A DNA stretch of 64,000 nucleotides from positions 45,424 to 109,423 of the forward strand of contig JAGACK010000008.1 of NCBI GenBank assembly GCA_017614155.1. The letters are read 5' to 3'. Both the position numbers and the translations under genes were made by a program. The notes under the pieces are model-generated. The model had not been told where the DNA came from. It searched no databases and saw nothing but the letters and a program-made list of their open reading frames with translations. Origin of the DNA: Lachnospiraceae bacterium. Lineage in GTDB: Bacteria > Bacillota > Clostridia > Lachnospirales > Lachnospiraceae. Shown in pieces: positions 8,212-16,484 of this stretch (position 1 is its first letter; the number at the start of each line of letters is the position of its first letter).

Positions 8212-9276
8212 ATGAAGAGATTTATCATCAAATGCATAATATTTGCTCTAATCCTGGGGATCATCTTTGTCCCTTTTGCGGTTTTCGTCGATCCCTATAA
8301 TATCTTTCACGCCCGCGCTCCCAGGCAGAACGGTGTGGAGCCGAACAAAAACTATGTGAAAATGAAAAATGTCCTGGAGCATCCGGACAAATTTGATTCA
8401 TTCCTTTTCGGTTCTTCAAGAGTCGGCTTCATGGATGTTTCGCTGATGGATGACGGAACTTATTATGACATGACCTATTCGGAAGGCCTTCCGGCAGAGC
8501 ATCTGGATAACCTGAAGGTCATGATAGCGCACGGCATCATCCCCAAAAATGTGACGATCGGTCTGGACGATATATCATATTTTGTAGACCCCGATATACA
8601 CAAGGGACAGCTTTTCAGGCTCAATTTCCCCTGGCTTGGAAAGCCTTCCGAAAAAGTCTCCTTCTACCTGAGATATTTTGACTTAAAGACTCTTTTTGAT
8701 TCTCTTGATGCTCTCGGAAAAAACCACTACAAGGATCCGGAATACACATGGCGGATGCTGAACACGGGCACTGAAAACCTGAAGATCATTCCGGAGTTTA
8801 ATGCAAACGGCGCAAAAGCCTGGTGGTCTGATTATTATTATCCCCGGGAAGAGGTTCTTGACGAGATACGTCAGATAAAGGAACTCTGCGCGGAATATGA
8901 TATCAACCTGAGATTCTTTACAAATCCCATGCACGCCATGACCTACGCAAAGGACATGGACAACGGATATCTGGTCTTTCTGAAGGAACTTGCCGAAGTG
9001 ACGGACTACTGGAATTTCTCGGGCTTTAACAATGTGACATTAAATTATAATAACTACTATGAAACCTCCCACTATGATGCGGCGGTGGGAGAAAAGATCA
9101 TCCAGGTGGTCTACTATGACGGCACCGAAGATGACCTGCTTGCACAGGGCTTCGGAGTCCATGTGACAAAGGACAATGTAGACGATCTTCTGAAGATATT
9201 AAATGACCAGGCCGTAAACTTCGATCTGCCAGTCAACACCTACAGCGACACCTATAACAAAACCGATGATGAATAA
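8212..9276 (+). CDS. Membrane-anchored SGNH-like partner of the MBOAT acyltransferase
   Basis: 354 residues. One hydrophobic helix at residues 5-24 anchors the protein, with the rest outside. A FGSSR block near residue 66 resembles SGNH/GDSL block I, and a SHYD block near residue 287, followed by a Gly-Glu-Lys helix, resembles the C-terminal catalytic Asp/His block. This layout matches the AlgJ/AlgX/DltD type of proteins that pass the acyl group from the MBOAT protein to the glycan. Overall similarity to a named family is not obvious, so the assignment rests on the motifs and on the position directly after the MBOAT gene. AGGAG precedes the ATG. The operon ends at the terminator starting at 9291. 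Confidence 0.6.
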   Translation: MKRFIIKCIIFALILGIIFVPFAVFVDPYNIFHARAPRQNGVEPNKNYVKMKNVLEHPDKFDSFLFGSSRVGFMDVSLMDDGTYYDMTYSEGLPAEHLDNLKVMIAHGIIPKNVTIGLDDISYFVDPDIHKGQLFRLNFPWLGKPSEKVSFYLRYFDLKTLFDSLDALGKNHYKDPEYTWRMLNTGTENLKIIPEFNANGAKAWWSDYYYPREEVLDEIRQIKELCAEYDINLRFFTNPMHAMTYAKDMDNGYLVFLKELAEVTDYWNFSGFNNVTLNYNNYYETSHYDAAVGEKIIQVVYYDGTEDDLLAQGFGVHVTKDNVDDLLKILNDQAVNFDLPVNTYSDTYNKTDDE

Positions 9277-9290
9277 CAATATAAAAACAA

Positions 9291-9317
9291 AGCTGAAGCT
9301 CATGTCTCGCTTCAGCT
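9291..9317. terminator. Bidirectional terminator between convergent genes
   Basis: A perfect 9-base inverted repeat (AGCTGAAGC/GCTTCAGCT) with a 9-base loop. On the minus strand it is followed by TTGTTTTTATATT, a good U-tract for htrA; on the plus strand the tract is weaker. Confidence 0.8.
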
Positions 9318-9352
9318 CTGCTCTATTATATATGCGACAATGGAAAACTGTT

Positions 9353-10747
9353 TTATGTATCCGATTTAGCTCCTAAAGTCACGGTATGCTTTTCTTCGGC
9401 ATAGCCTCCGTCCTTCTGTGTCTGAACCGTTATCTCAACCTTATCTCCGGCCTCATAGTATTCCATGAGATCCTTCAGCTCCTCCATGCTGCTCACGGAC
9501 TGCCCGTCAAACTTTGTGATGATATCGCCCTTTTTCAGTCCGCCTTCATCTGCTGCAGATCCTTCCTCAACCTGTGCCAGATATATGCCCTCCGGCATGT
9601 CGTAGGTAGAGGCGACATCCTTGGCCACGGCAACACCGGCTATTCCCAGATAAGCCTGTTTCCCTTCTTCGGCCTTCTTTTTGGTCGTCTTGTTCATGAG
9701 TTCTTCGATGATAGGCTTTGCGGTAGAAATGGGAATCGCATACCCCATTCCTTCTATGCCGTTTCCACCGGCCTTTGCCTCATTTATACCTATGAGCTCA
9801 CCGTCTATATTGAGAAGAGCTCCTCCTGAATTGCCCGGATTGATAGCAGCATCTGTCTGGATCAGCTCATGGGTTCCGTTATCCAGCTCCAGCTCACGGT
9901 TCAGCGCGCTCACTATACCGGTTGTGACAGACTGACCATACCCCAGCGCATTTCCTATAGCTATGACCGGCTCTCCGACTGAAAGCTTGTCGCTGTCACC
10001 AAGGGTGGCGATCTTTATGGCATCTATGGTATTCTCTGACAGGCTGTCAAAATTCACGGCGATCACTGCTATATCGGCATTCTTGTCCTGTCCCTTGAAA
10101 TTTGCCTCGGCAACGCTGCCATCCACAAACTGCACCGAAAGAGTTGTCGCGTCAGACACAACATGCTCATTTGTTACTATCAGGAGCTCGTCGTCATTTT
10201 CACCGACGATGATACCCGATCCTGAAGCCTCGCTCTGCTGCTGTATCTCCTGCCCGAACCAGGTCCTGCCCGTAATGACCATATCGTTTGTGATCGCTAC
10301 TACTGCAGGAGTCACATCTGCTGCAACCTCTGTTACATCAGTAACTGTGGATACAGAGGAACCTGCAGTGGTCGTTGTCACCTTCCTGCCTGTAGTCCCT
10401 GCGTTTTCAACGGTCTTCACTTCACTCTTTACGGACGCATTACCCGTTTCGGCTGATGTGACTTCCTGCGTATCCGCAACCGTCTTTGTCAGGACATTTA
10501 CCAGATAGAACGCTCCGCCTGCACAGAGCCCAAAGATCAGGCCCAGCGCTACGCTCACAAGCGCCTTGCGGAAAAATCCCGGTTTCCTGTTCTGTTTTTT
10601 CGGGGGTTCCTTTATCGAAGGACCTTCAGGGATGTGAACACCCGCTCCGGGCGTGCCCGTATACTGATAGGATGTGTAGTGTGGTCTTGGAACCACCGGT
10701 GTGTTTTCTGTTCTTTCTTCTCTTATCTCATTATCATCTTCATACAT
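9353..10747 (-). CDS. htrA: HtrA/DegP-type serine protease with PDZ domain
   Basis: 464 residues from the ATG at 10747. A GTG at 10756 is in frame, but the AAGAAGG ribosome site abuts it, so the ATG is preferred. Order: a charged, Pro-rich cytoplasmic tail (1-57), one membrane helix (about 60-85), a Thr/Ser/Val-rich linker, a trypsin-like domain with His195 (TNEHVV), Asp225 (NADIAVI) and Ser307 (GNSGG), then one PDZ domain (about 365-455) with a GIAG... start and a KKGDIITKFDG block. This is the membrane-anchored HtrA layout of Firmicutes, acting in protein quality control outside the membrane. A GC-rich hairpin lies in the leader. It follows potD-like gene on the same strand with a 129-base gap. 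Confidence 0.93.
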   Translation of the reverse strand: MYEDDNEIREERTENTPVVPRPHYTSYQYTGTPGAGVHIPEGPSIKEPPKKQNRKPGFFRKALVSVALGLIFGLCAGGAFYLVNVLTKTVADTQEVTSAETGNASVKSEVKTVENAGTTGRKVTTTTAGSSVSTVTDVTEVAADVTPAVVAITNDMVITGRTWFGQEIQQQSEASGSGIIVGENDDELLIVTNEHVVSDATTLSVQFVDGSVAEANFKGQDKNADIAVIAVNFDSLSENTIDAIKIATLGDSDKLSVGEPVIAIGNALGYGQSVTTGIVSALNRELELDNGTHELIQTDAAINPGNSGGALLNIDGELIGINEAKAGGNGIEGMGYAIPISTAKPIIEELMNKTTKKKAEEGKQAYLGIAGVAVAKDVASTYDMPEGIYLAQVEEGSAADEGGLKKGDIITKFDGQSVSSMEELKDLMEYYEAGDKVEITVQTQKDGGYAEEKHTVTLGAKSDT

Positions 10748-10773
10748 ATTCTTCACCTTCTTCTTTCTATCAC

Positions 10774-10798
10774 GACGGACCGGAAGATCCGGCCCGTC
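10774..10798 (-). promoter_or_regulatory. Hairpin in the htrA leader
   Basis: An 11-base stem (one G-U pair in RNA) with a 3-base loop lies 27 bases before the htrA ATG. No U-tract follows, so it is not a simple terminator. It may stabilise the mRNA, slow read-through from the upstream gene, or regulate translation. Confidence 0.5.
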
Positions 10799-10876
10799 TC
10801 TTCTGCTGTTGAAGATAAGTATATTTTTGAATTGTGTTTTAATTGTGAAGAAGATATATAAAAAATGTGTTCAGAT

Positions 10877-11923
10877 CTAATAGGCTTTCAGTTCCTTCCA
10901 CAGACTTGAAAGCTTATCGGTAGTCTCGACCGGAAGGCTTGTATATATCTCGCAGTTTTCAAGCATATCGGCGGGAGGGACAAGAGCTTCGGATGCCTTC
11001 TCTTCACGGGTCAGCGCCTCGTTTACTGCTGTTACCGGCGAGGAATATCTGACCTCCTCAAAATTCGCCCTTGCAATATCTTCCCTGCACAGATAATCAA
11101 GGAATTTTTTTGCGCTTTCCGTGTTATCACACTCCTTCGTGATACCCCAGCAGTCTATCCATATATTCGTTCCCTCTTTAGGTATACAGTATGCCAGCGA
11201 AGGATCCTCTTCGCAGGCATAAAGCGCCTCACCGGAATAAACAACACCGGCAGCCGCATTGCCGGCCAGGATCTCATCCCTTACTTCATCAACAAGATAG
11301 GACTGCACATCCTTCTTCTGCCGAATCAGAACCTCCTGGGCTTTTTCGAGTTCTTTTTCATCCGTGGTGTTCATTGAAAGCCCCAGATATTTAAGCGCTG
11401 CCATGAAGGCATCCCTCATGCTGTTCTGCATGATGATCTGTCCCGAAAGACTTCCGTCAAAAAGCGGCGTCCATGAATCTATCTTTCCCCCGGTTTTCCG
11501 GGGATCATACAGGATACCCACCGTACCCCAGAAATAAGGAACTACGTATTTATTATCCGGATCAAAAGATCGCGTCATCTTCCAGTATTCTTCACCAATT
11601 CCTTTGGTGTTTTCCATGGAGTCCATGTCTATGCCGACAAGCTCATCCTCGTCTATGAGCCTTTGCAGCATATATTCCGATGTGCACAGGACATCGTATT
11701 TTATCGCCTTGGATTTGTATTTGGTATACAGTTCCTCGGGAGTGGGCACCTCTTCATAGATCACCTCTATCCCGGTTTCCTTTTCAAAGCTGTCCAGCAC
11801 ATCCGTATCGATATACATCCCGTAATTAAGAACCGTGATCGACTCCTTTTTCTGATGCGAGCATCCTGATAATAAGAACACTGCTGCGGACAGTGATAAC
11901 AGCAGTACAATATATTTTTTCAT
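10877..11923 (-). CDS. PotD-like spermidine/putrescine-binding lipoprotein (orphan)
   Basis: 348 residues from the ATG at 11923; an in-frame ATG 36 bases upstream gives an implausible charged start and has no good ribosome site. The signal peptide ends in the lipobox LSGC, so the mature protein is lipid-anchored at its cysteine. The fold is the periplasmic binding protein type seen in PotD and PotF: TVLNYGMYIDTDVLDSFEKE-like start, an SEYM loop, and the YFWGTVGILYD block. The usual operon mates potA, potB and potC are absent, so it must work with a transporter encoded elsewhere or act alone. Its promoter overlaps the divergent LCP promoter. Polyamine is the likely ligand by family only. Confidence 0.85.
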   Translation of the reverse strand: MKKYIVLLLSLSAAVFLLSGCSHQKKESITVLNYGMYIDTDVLDSFEKETGIEVIYEEVPTPEELYTKYKSKAIKYDVLCTSEYMLQRLIDEDELVGIDMDSMENTKGIGEEYWKMTRSFDPDNKYVVPYFWGTVGILYDPRKTGGKIDSWTPLFDGSLSGQIIMQNSMRDAFMAALKYLGLSMNTTDEKELEKAQEVLIRQKKDVQSYLVDEVRDEILAGNAAAGVVYSGEALYACEEDPSLAYCIPKEGTNIWIDCWGITKECDNTESAKKFLDYLCREDIARANFEEVRYSSPVTAVNEALTREEKASEALVPPADMLENCEIYTSLPVETTDKLSSLWKELKAY

Positions 11924-11997
11924 ATCCTTTTTCTCCGTTCTTTTCCCCGGCCTGAACACATTTTGAACCCTTCAATCCGGGATGTGGTTATGATGGG

Positions 11998-12025
11998 ATT
12001 ATACCATATCTTGTATATTTGACAA
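11998..12025 (-). promoter_or_regulatory. Promoter of the potD-like gene
   Basis: On the minus strand TTGTCA (12020-12025), 16 bases and TATAAT (11998-12003). The -35 box shares five of its bases with the -35 box of the divergent promoter. Confidence 0.7.
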
Positions 12026-12047
12026 ACATGATATATCAAGTTATAGT
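12019..12047 (+). promoter_or_regulatory. Promoter of the LCP gene
   Basis: TTGACA (12019-12024), 17 bases and TATAGT (12042-12047), a near-consensus sigma-A promoter 36 bases before the ATG at 12084. Confidence 0.8.
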
Positions 12048-12083
12048 GTTTAATAGTTTTGTAACATTTTAAGGACGATAATT

Positions 12084-13163
12084 ATGGCATCAGGAAGAAA
12101 TCGGAAAAGGTCAAAAAAAAGGCGTCAGCGTACCATATTGCTGGTCTTTGAGGTTATCGTATTCATCGGGCTCATCGCAGCTCTTTTTATTGCCCTCAAA
12201 TGGGACCGCGTCGACAAAGATAAGCTGGAAGAAAGCGAAATATACTACAATGAAGAGCTCATAGCCAAGATGGAGGAGCAGAACAGCCCGACCTTCAACA
12301 CGATGAAGGGTTTCAAGAACATAGCCCTGTTCGGTGTCGATGCGGGCGAAACAAGGACAGACTCGATCATCATCGCTTCTCTCGATCAGGAGACCGGCAA
12401 CATCAAGCTTTGCTCCGTATACAGGGACACTTACCTGAATCTTGGGAATGATACTTATAATAAAGCCAACTCAGCCTATGCTTACGGCGGGCCGGAGCAG
12501 GCCATCAAGATGCTGAACATGAACCTGGACATGAACATAGATGACTACATCACGGTCAATTTCCAGGGACTTGAGGATGTTATAAACGATCTTGGCGGAG
12601 TAGAGATAGATGTCCAGGATGTTGAGATTCCCTTCCTGAACGACTACCAGACAAGCATCGTACAGGGACTCGGCGGCGGAAAGCCTACCGGTGAAAAAAT
12701 CATACCCGTAACCACTCCCGGCCTGCAGACCCTGAACGGACTTCAGGCAACAGCATACTGCAGGATCAGATATACAAGGGGTGATGACTTCAGGAGAACA
12801 GAAAGACAGAGAGCAGTCCTGCAGCAGATCGCCCTGAAGGCAAAGGCTTCAAACCCCGCAACCTTAAACCAGATAATCAATGATGTCCTTCCCAAGGTAA
12901 AGACCAGCATGACTGCAGCCGAATTTGCCGAGTATGCATCCCGGGCCGCGACGCTGAATGTTGTAGACACAGGCGGTTTTCCTTTCGACAGGGTAACAGG
13001 AAACATGGGCAAGGCCGGAAGCAGCGTTGTCGCAGACGATCTTGAAAACAATGTAGTAAAGCTTCATGAGTTTTTCTTTAATGAAGCCGGCTATGTTCCC
13101 ACGACTACAGTCAGAGAGATAAGCAACAAGATACGAAACGACAGAAGCAGCTACGGGGTATGA
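12084..13163 (+). CDS. LytR-CpsA-Psr (LCP) family protein
   Basis: 359 residues. A basic tail (KRSKKRR) and one membrane helix (about 20-42) place the catalytic domain outside. LCP hallmarks follow: FGVDAG...TRTDSI near 90-105, a YRDTY block, INDLGGVEIDV near 170, and LNGLQATAYCRIRY...DDFRRTERQ near 215-240 with the conserved arginines that hold the polyprenyl phosphate. LCP enzymes attach glycopolymers from a polyprenyl carrier to peptidoglycan. Its neighbour on the same strand is a glycosyltransferase overlapping by 4 bases, and the polysaccharide operon faces it. Attachment of that polymer to the wall is a reasonable inference. AAGGA precedes the ATG. Confidence 0.92.
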   Translation: MASGRNRKRSKKRRQRTILLVFEVIVFIGLIAALFIALKWDRVDKDKLEESEIYYNEELIAKMEEQNSPTFNTMKGFKNIALFGVDAGETRTDSIIIASLDQETGNIKLCSVYRDTYLNLGNDTYNKANSAYAYGGPEQAIKMLNMNLDMNIDDYITVNFQGLEDVINDLGGVEIDVQDVEIPFLNDYQTSIVQGLGGGKPTGEKIIPVTTPGLQTLNGLQATAYCRIRYTRGDDFRRTERQRAVLQQIALKAKASNPATLNQIINDVLPKVKTSMTAAEFAEYASRAATLNVVDTGGFPFDRVTGNMGKAGSSVVADDLENNVVKLHEFFFNEAGYVPTTTVREISNKIRNDRSSYGV

Positions 13164-14125
13164 TGCGCATGAAAGAAACCCATGTCGATATAGCTATCCC
13201 GGTCTATCATCCGGATGACAACTTTGCCGATGTCATCAGAAAGCTTGAATTTCAGGATATCCGGCCTTGCAGGATCATCCTCATCCATACCGTGGATGAA
13301 GGAGCCGCAGATCTTGAAGATCTGACATCCGAATTTGAAAATGTCGAAATACATACCATAAAAAAAGAAGATTTCGATCACGGAAAGACGCGAAATAAGG
13401 CGGCATCGTACAGCGATGCGCCTTATCTTATATTTATGACCATGGATGCCATTCCCGCGGATCCGCATCTTGTCAGCAACCTGCTTAAACCTATGGCAGA
13501 AAAAAATGTTGCCGTATCCTATGCCAGACAGCTTCCCAAAGAGGGCTGTGCGGCGCTCGAAAAGATCAACAGGAGTTTTAATTATCCCGACTCCGATATC
13601 AAAAAAGGAAAAGAGGACTTGGAAAGGCTTGGCGTGAAGACTTTTTTCTGCTCCAATGCCTGTGCCTGCTATAACAGGGAAGTCTTTGATCTGCTGGGCG
13701 GTTTTGTGGATGAAACGATCTTTAATGAAGATATGATTTATGCTTCAAAAGCCGTGAAAGCAGGCTACTATATCTATTATACGGCAAAGGCCTGCGTATA
13801 CCACAGCCATAACTACTCTCTGTCGGAACAGTATCACAGAAATTTCGATCTCGGGGTATCACAGGCAGAACATCCCGAAGTCTTTGAGGGTATCTCCTCC
13901 GAAAGTGAAGGAATGAAGCTTGTAAGAAAAACTATCCTGTCTCTTGCACGCGAAAAAAAGCTGTATCTCCTTCCCGGATTTATTTTATTCTGCGCAGCCA
14001 GATATCTGGGATTCAGAAAAGGAAAAAGATTTGATAAAATGTCCCGGAAAGCCGTACTGAAAATGACTGCCAATCCGGATTATTTTCTGAAAAAGTGGAG
14101 CATGACAGATCCGGTCCGGAATTAA
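13160..14125 (+). CDS. Family 2 glycosyltransferase (rhamnosyltransferase-like)
   Basis: 321 residues with a GT-A fold. The N-terminus has the nucleotide-binding start VDIAIPVYHPDD, a GKTRN-type block near 75, and a MTMDA stretch near 93-97 at the place of the metal-binding DxD motif. A FNEDMIYASKAVKAGYYIYY block near 190-210 and the following HSHNYS are typical of rhamnosyl-type GT2 enzymes. The start ATG overlaps the LCP stop by 4 bases (ATGA). At the other end, its TAA stop and the stop of the convergent initiating transferase share the four bases TTAA. It probably contributes to the same polymer as the opposing operon, but donor and acceptor are unknown. Confidence 0.85.
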   Translation: MMRMKETHVDIAIPVYHPDDNFADVIRKLEFQDIRPCRIILIHTVDEGAADLEDLTSEFENVEIHTIKKEDFDHGKTRNKAASYSDAPYLIFMTMDAIPADPHLVSNLLKPMAEKNVAVSYARQLPKEGCAALEKINRSFNYPDSDIKKGKEDLERLGVKTFFCSNACACYNREVFDLLGGFVDETIFNEDMIYASKAVKAGYYIYYTAKACVYHSHNYSLSEQYHRNFDLGVSQAEHPEVFEGISSESEGMKLVRKTILSLAREKKLYLLPGFILFCAARYLGFRKGKRFDKMSRKAVLKMTANPDYFLKKWSMTDPVRN

Positions 14126-15525
14126 TAGGCATTCTTGTTGATGAAGCCGTGAAACAGTGTCATCAGCATGATCTTGATGTCAAACATCATCGTCCAGTTT
14201 TCTATATAATAGATATCATATTCTATGCGTCGTCTGATCGAGGTATTCCCTCTCAGTCCGTTTACCTGTGCCCAGCCGGTTACACCCGGCCTGACTTGGT
14301 GTTTTACCATGTATCTTGGGATTGATTCCCTGAACTGATCCACAAACTGAGGTCTTTCCGGTCTCGGACCGACAATGCTCATATCCCCCTTTAAAACATT
14401 GAAGAACTGGGGAAGTTCATCCATACTCGTCATGCGCAGCACCCTTCCGACCTTTGTGACTCTAGGGTCATTCTCCGTGGTCCATGCCTTTGCTTCCTTG
14501 TCCGGCTTCTGAACCTTCATGGAACGGAATTTATACATCCTGAAGGTCTTATTATGCAGGCCCACCCTTTCCTGTGAAAAGATCACCGGACCGGGTGAAG
14601 AAAACTTTACGGCTATAGCGGATATGAGCATGATGGGTGAAAAAAGGATCAGCATGAAGATGGATCCTATGATATCCACGATCCTCTTTGCGATGACATT
14701 CATGGTATTTGTCAGCGGCACATGCCTGATATTTATGATGGGCAGGCCGTCCAGATCCTCCATATAAGGTCTTGACGGGATTACCCTGTTGTAATCGGGG
14801 ATGAATTTCGTATGCACCCCGCTCTTTTCGCAGAGGCTTACTATCCTCTCCAGCTTGCCGTATTCGTCAAGGCTGAGGGTTATGGCTATCTCATCAAGCT
14901 TGTTTTCAGGGAGGATTATGTCCAGATTTCCTATGCTGCCCAGGACCTTGACACCCTTGTACATCGTTCCGGCTTCGACCCTGTCATCAAGAATTCCTCT
15001 GACCACATATCCCCACTGCGGATTAACCCTTATCCTGTTGATGTATTCCTCAGCCGATCTTGAGTAACCGACCAGGAGCACATGCTTCAGATTGTAGCCC
15101 TTTCTCCTGATAAACCGGAGCAGGTACCTGACTGCATTTCTGACAAATGTCTCTGCAAGGACATTTACAAAGAAATATATCGCTATCATGGAACGGGCGA
15201 AGTCAGGCTGGTTTATGACATAAAGGACTGAGATGAACGCAATCAGCAGTATCGCGTTGGCATAGACGATATTTATGAATTCCCTCTTCCTTCCGGAAAC
15301 CCTTTTGGAACTGTACAGATCGAACTGATTATATAGAAGGAGACATGCAGGCACCAGAAAAGGAAGCGCCACCATATATGTCGAAAACGGCAGATGGTAT
15401 ATCCTTCTGTCTGCAAGCGGCGATTCAAATCTTATGAAATATGAAGCAATGTATGCTGATGCCGTAACCAGCGCATCCAGCACGACATGCAGCCTGTTAA
15501 ACAGCCTCTGGTTATCCTTGATCAT
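14122..15525 (-). CDS. Polyprenyl-phosphate sugar-1-phosphate transferase (WbaP/WcaJ type)
   Basis: 467 residues. Four to five membrane helices span residues 10-125, a Rossmann-like CoA-binding-type domain follows (about 145-265), and the C-terminal bacterial sugar transferase domain begins near 278 with KRIVDIIGS and a membrane re-entrant helix. It keeps the PGPVIFSQERVG block, the MYKFRSM block and the DELPQFFNVLKGDMSIVGPRPE block near 390-410. The enzyme transfers a sugar phosphate, often glucose- or galactose-1-phosphate, to undecaprenyl phosphate and so starts polymer synthesis. It is the last gene of the operon and starts 4 bases inside the upstream stop. Confidence 0.94.
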   Translation of the reverse strand: MIKDNQRLFNRLHVVLDALVTASAYIASYFIRFESPLADRRIYHLPFSTYMVALPFLVPACLLLYNQFDLYSSKRVSGRKREFINIVYANAILLIAFISVLYVINQPDFARSMIAIYFFVNVLAETFVRNAVRYLLRFIRRKGYNLKHVLLVGYSRSAEEYINRIRVNPQWGYVVRGILDDRVEAGTMYKGVKVLGSIGNLDIILPENKLDEIAITLSLDEYGKLERIVSLCEKSGVHTKFIPDYNRVIPSRPYMEDLDGLPIINIRHVPLTNTMNVIAKRIVDIIGSIFMLILFSPIMLISAIAVKFSSPGPVIFSQERVGLHNKTFRMYKFRSMKVQKPDKEAKAWTTENDPRVTKVGRVLRMTSMDELPQFFNVLKGDMSIVGPRPERPQFVDQFRESIPRYMVKHQVRPGVTGWAQVNGLRGNTSIRRRIEYDIYYIENWTMMFDIKIMLMTLFHGFINKNAY

Positions 15526-16484
15526 ATGAAATCCACGATCCTCTTAAAAATATTCAGCCACAGCTCAAGCTGGATACGAACATAGTTCTTCAGGTTGTAT
15601 CTTGAATAAGGATACTTCCTTCCCTCCCTGCAAAGGATATATCCTCTTTTCAGACCGGACAGATATGCTCTCGGGTGCCCGATCACTGTAAAGAATACTA
15701 TCTTTATGAAAAAACCCGCAAGCAGAAAAGGAAGATTCAGTATTATCTGCAGTACAGGCATATTTTTCATTATGATATACATGTTGTTTCTTGCGGAAAG
15801 CCTGATCTTGAAGTCATTGTATCTTGAGCCCGAAACAGCCGATCCGGCATGGTACACCACTGCCTTTGGACAGTACACATTCCTGTATCCCATGATCCTG
15901 GCCCTGTAGCCTATATCCACATCCTCAAGGTATGCAAAATGAAATTCGTCAAACCAGCCGATCTCATCCAGGATCTTTCTGCTGTAGATCGACGCGCCTG
16001 CGCAGGAGGCAAAAATGTTGCAGGGCCTCTCATATCTTGTCCTTTTCTTTCCCTTTCCTCTCGCAAAAGCCCAGCCCAGAGCGCAGTACAGATCTCCGGC
16101 TCCGTCTATCCTGTCGGGATTGCTCATCTGCAGCATCTTTGCGGAAGCGGAAAAGATCCTCTCATCCCCGCTTACGGCCTCGAAAAGCCTGCTGACAAAG
16201 TCCTTTTCCACCCTTGTGTCATTATTCAGCAGTATCACATAGGGGGCTTCAGAGAGTTTAAGTCCCTCGTTCACTGCCCTTGAAAAACCGAAATTCTCGG
16301 AAAGCAGCTTTAATGTTATCTCAGGATACTCATTCTTAACTATATCCGCGCTGCCGTCCGTTGAACAGTTATCAACCACCAGGATCTCAAGATCGTCAAA
16401 ATCCTGTTCCTTCAGGCTGTCAAGACAGCCTCTGATATATTCTCCCCCGTTATAGTTCGGTATGATAATACTGACTGTACTCAT
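15522..16484 (-). CDS. Family 2 glycosyltransferase (WbbL/RfbF-like)
   Basis: 320 residues. It opens with VSIIIPNYNGG, and has VDNCSTDGS near 37 and LLNNDTRV near 87-94, the DxD-equivalent region. HFAYLEDVDIGYRARIMGY near 185-205 is the acceptor-side ED block of rhamnosyltransferase-like GT2 proteins. The C-terminus (about 245-320) has one hydrophobic amphipathic stretch. Starts and stops overlap both neighbours by 4 bases (ATGA), so translation is coupled. The donor could be dTDP-rhamnose, made by the rfb genes of this operon, but this is inferred from family resemblance. Confidence 0.88.
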   Translation of the reverse strand: MSTVSIIIPNYNGGEYIRGCLDSLKEQDFDDLEILVVDNCSTDGSADIVKNEYPEITLKLLSENFGFSRAVNEGLKLSEAPYVILLNNDTRVEKDFVSRLFEAVSGDERIFSASAKMLQMSNPDRIDGAGDLYCALGWAFARGKGKKRTRYERPCNIFASCAGASIYSRKILDEIGWFDEFHFAYLEDVDIGYRARIMGYRNVYCPKAVVYHAGSAVSGSRYNDFKIRLSARNNMYIIMKNMPVLQIILNLPFLLAGFFIKIVFFTVIGHPRAYLSGLKRGYILCREGRKYPYSRYNLKNYVRIQLELWLNIFKRIVDFI

